Shown one piece after another: positions 42,205-44,475 of a stretch of DNA of 44,475 bases; position 1 is the first letter of the stretch, and the number at the start of each line of letters is the position of its first letter. This DNA comes from Qipengyuania sp. (lineage in GTDB: Bacteria > Pseudomonadota > Alphaproteobacteria > Sphingomonadales > Sphingomonadaceae), in contig JAIETR010000063.1 in the NCBI GenBank assembly GCA_019745075.1, positions 1 to 44,475 on the forward strand, in the 5' to 3' direction. The translations under genes and the position numbers were made by a program. The notes beneath the pieces were generated by a model. It worked only from the letters and a program-made list of their open reading frames with translations. It had not been told where the DNA came from and ran no database searches.

Positions 42205-44291
42205 CAGAAGGCCTGCCCCAGCGAGACATAGACCGCGACGAAGCTGTCCTCGGGCTCGGGATTGAGCGGGAAACCGACGTCGAGGCGCAGCGGGCCGAAG
42301 CCCGTGGCGTAGCGAAGTCCCACCCCGGCCCCGAACTTGAGCGCATCGAACCCCGGTGTCGGCTTCACGCCCACCGCGCCGGCGTCGAAGAACGGCACCA
42401 CCGAGAGAGCACCGCCGAAGAACCCGGTCTTGATCCGCGCCTCGAGCGAAACCTCGCTCAGCGAACGCCCGCCGATCGGCTGCCCGATGTCGTCGCGCGG
42501 GCCGATCGCCTGATAGCCGTAGCCGCGCACCGAAGCGCCGCCGCCGGCGTAGAGCCGCCGCGAGGGCGCGATGGCGAACAAGGGGGCGCCGGGAATGCTC
42601 GCCAGCCGCAGCCGGCCGGCCAAGATAACATTCTGCCCGACCTGCCGGTAATAGGACGCGTCGGCCCTGGTGCGAACGTAGAAGAATTGCTCGCCCTGAG
42701 TGCGCGAAGCCTCGGGCGCGATGAAACCGGTGACGCGGAAGCCCTTGGTTGGATCGAGCAGCGAATCGCTGGTGTCGATGGTGGCCTGACCGCGTAGGCT
42801 GGCGATCAGATATTCCTGCCGCGGCCGCTCGATCCCCTGGACCATCCGGTTGCGCTCGTCGGTATAGAGCACCTCGGTGCCGAGCGCCCAGCTGAACGGC
42901 TTCTGGAACAGCAGGTTCGATAGCCGCTCGAAACTGGCGGCGAAGGCCACCGTGCGCGCATTGAAAGCGGTATTGTCCTGCGTCGATGCATAGGCGTCGA
43001 AGGCCAGCACCTGGTCGCGGGCGCGGAAATTGTTGAAACGCACGGTCACCCCGCCGAGTTGCTCCTGCGTGCCGGCGATGCCGCGGAGCCGCAGCAGGCC
43101 CTCGGGCGGGAAGAGATTGCGATGTTCCCAGCTTGCCTCGACGCGGGGGCCTTCTCTGCTGCCATAGCCGATCGCGCCCGCGATGGTGCGCGGCTTGGCG
43201 CGTTGGAGCGCGACGTCCATCGCCACCGTACCGGGCCGGTCGCCCTGCGGCGGCGCGGTTTCGCGCGGTGTGAGCGTGACCGAAGAGACGAGCCCGGTCG
43301 CCAGGATCGCGCGGCGGAGATCGAACTCGAGGCTGCGCTGGTAGGTGTCGCCGGGCTCGAAGCGCGCGATCCGGGCCAGATGCTCGCTCGAGAGGAAGTC
43401 GGGATTGTTGCTGACCACCGCGCCGAAATTGTATTTGCCGCGCGGTTCGACCGGCATGGTCAGGTCGCCCTCGCGGCGCTCGTGGTCGATCAGCAGCTCG
43501 GGATCGGAGACGGCGGCGAAGGGGTATCCGGTCTCGCCAAGCGCCACGTCGAGGTCGGCGCGCTCCTGAACGATGGTGTCGCTCTGAAGGAAATCGCCAG
43601 GCTGGATTTCGAAGGCGCGGCGCAGCGCCGGCCCGTCCGGAGCGCCGGCCAGATTGCCGAGGTCGATCGCGCCGTAGCGGTAGCGTTCGCCCGGCACGAT
43701 GTCGAAGCGCACCACCGGGCTGGTGCGGGCCTGGTCCTTCCCAGGTTCGAGCCCCCCGATCGAGCGGATCACCCGGCCATCGTAAAAGCCGTAGACCCGC
43801 AACATGTTCTCGAGCAGCGTCTCGTCCTGCTTCGCGCGCGCGGCGATCTGGGCGAGATTGTCCGAATCGCTGTCGAGGTTCTTGATCGTCGACAAGGCGG
43901 CGAAGCGGTCGACGAAATCGCCGCTCGCCTCGAATGGCGGCTCCCGCTGCGGAAACCCCAGCACCAGATCGTCGCCGATCTTCTCGGTCACGGCTTCGCT
44001 GAAGACCAGCTCCGGGCCGGATAGCTGGAGGTCGGCGAATTCCACTTCGGGTTCGGGCGCCAGCTCGGGCAAGGGCGGCAGCTCGAGCGTGTCCGGCCAG
44101 GCCAACGTCACCCCCGGCAGCTCGTCGAGCGGCGTCTCGTGACCGATCTCGGACTGCTCGTTCGCCGCGGTTTCGGCTTCGCCCTGCTGGGCCCAGGCCT
44201 CGGGGTTCGCGACCGCGCCGTCGGGGATAAGCTCCTCGAGCGTCTGCGCCGTCGATGGATCCTGCGCAGCCAGCGGCGCGGCGATCGCCAA
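42204..44291 (-). CDS. tamA: Translocation and assembly module outer membrane protein TamA
   Basis: Omp85-superfamily barrel (695 aa from the TTG at 44291). An acidic, Pro-rich N-terminal part (about 15-85) precedes POTRA domains (about 105-330, VYGFYDGRVIRS, RYRYGAIDLGNLAG, DTYQRSLEFDLRRAIL) and a C-terminal barrel with the Omp85 motif GGGASVRGYGYQAIGPR and a terminal Phe. The start is unclear: the TTG gives MAIAAPLAAQD, too short for a signal peptide, while the in-frame sequence upstream (RRLRGALLTGALAIAAPLAAQ) looks like one but has no ATG, GTG or TTG before the previous gene. A CTG or another rare start, or a sequence error, is possible. Coupled to tamB. Confidence 0.92.
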   Translation of the reverse strand: MAIAAPLAAQDPSTAQTLEELIPDGAVANPEAWAQQGEAETAANEQSEIGHETPLDELPGVTLAWPDTLELPPLPELAPEPEVEFADLQLSGPELVFSEAVTEKIGDDLVLGFPQREPPFEASGDFVDRFAALSTIKNLDSDSDNLAQIAARAKQDETLLENMLRVYGFYDGRVIRSIGGLEPGKDQARTSPVVRFDIVPGERYRYGAIDLGNLAGAPDGPALRRAFEIQPGDFLQSDTIVQERADLDVALGETGYPFAAVSDPELLIDHERREGDLTMPVEPRGKYNFGAVVSNNPDFLSSEHLARIARFEPGDTYQRSLEFDLRRAILATGLVSSVTLTPRETAPPQGDRPGTVAMDVALQRAKPRTIAGAIGYGSREGPRVEASWEHRNLFPPEGLLRLRGIAGTQEQLGGVTVRFNNFRARDQVLAFDAYASTQDNTAFNARTVAFAASFERLSNLLFQKPFSWALGTEVLYTDERNRMVQGIERPRQEYLIASLRGQATIDTSDSLLDPTKGFRVTGFIAPEASRTQGEQFFYVRTRADASYYRQVGQNVILAGRLRLASIPGAPLFAIAPSRRLYAGGGASVRGYGYQAIGPRDDIGQPIGGRSLSEVSLEARIKTGFFGGALSVVPFFDAGAVGVKPTPGFDALKFGAGVGLRYATGFGPLRLDVGFPLNPEPEDSFVAVYVSLGQAF

Positions 44292-44349
44292 CGCGCCGGT
44301 CAGCAGCGCCCCACGCAGACGCCGGCCCGCGCCGCCAGTGCGCGGAACC

Positions 44350-44475
44350 CTAAACCGCGAGGCGATATCCGGCCGGAAGCTTGTCCTTGCCGGGCAATCC
44401 GACCCGCAACCCGCCGCTGCGCGGGACGATGGCGGCGGCGATGAGACGATCGTGCTCCTCGTCTCCGATGCGTTC
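44350..44475 (-). CDS. C-terminal end of an upstream gene (partial)
   Basis: The last 41 codons and the TAG stop (44350-44352) of a leftward gene that begins beyond the right edge. The tail ends LPGKDKLPAGYRLAV. It is in a different frame from tamA, and its stop is about 60 bases upstream of the chosen tamA start, so the genes probably form one operon. The fragment is too short for me to assign a family. Confidence 0.7.
   Translation of the reverse strand, partial: ERIGDEEHDRLIAAAIVPRSGGLRVGLPGKDKLPAGYRLAV

Noticed and set aside
38914-42231. 1105-codon open frame on the plus strand
   Set aside because: Exactly antisense to tamB. Its composition is Arg/Ala/Gly-rich without motifs, a shadow of the real gene.

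Overview
The window is GC-rich chromosomal DNA from an alphaproteobacterium, most likely a sphingomonad (Sphingomonadaceae). Evidence: a tightly overlapping division and cell-wall (dcw) cluster with alphaproteobacterial gene order, PII next to glutamine synthetase, a TamA/TamB pair, and many copies of two short repeat families (core CTTCGACAAGCTCAG, and core TCGAGCGNAGTCGAGA) that I associate with sphingomonads. No tRNA, rRNA or CRISPR array was seen.

Layout. (1) 1-390: the left edge holds the start of a leftward gene that resembles an IS630-type transposase, then a 273-bp MITE-like fold-back element whose right end lies on the stop codon of ftsA. ftsZ, expected next, is not in the window. 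(2) 387-17967, minus strand: the dcw operon in transcription order mraZ-rsmH-ftsL-ftsI-murE-murF-mraY-murD-ftsW-murG-murC-murB-ddl-ftsQ-ftsA. Most junctions overlap by 1-8 bases. The three junctions with gaps carry repeats, and a fourth repeat has become the coding 3' end of murG. (3) 18284-20802, minus strand: 2Fe-2S ferredoxin, cysteine synthase, a small membrane protein and a GldG-like protein. (4) 20889-26850: DNA-3-methyladenine glycosylase, S9 peptidase, SDR, pterin-4a-carbinolamine dehydratase, ccmA-ccmB (cytochrome c maturation) and a GIY-YIG protein. (5) 26968-33751: methionine aminopeptidase, a DUF3298-like lipoprotein, M17 aminopeptidase, a lone SH3 protein, argC, then glnB-glnA behind a probable sigma-54 promoter. 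(6) 33849-38000: GT4 glycosyltransferase, an uncharacterised noncoding block, a decayed lysozyme copy, a Met-rich secreted protein and an intact GH24 lysozyme. (7) 37993-44291, minus strand: tamA-tamB, then the tail of one more gene.

Most of the window is core metabolism and envelope biogenesis: peptidoglycan precursor synthesis, septation, outer-membrane insertion and nitrogen regulation. I found no convincing new defence or biosynthetic system. The unusual content is repetitive DNA: elements on stop codons, repeats turned into protein C-termini (murG, ccmA), and a rearranged lysozyme/tamB duplication that ends in the same terminal sequence as the MITE about 35 kb away.
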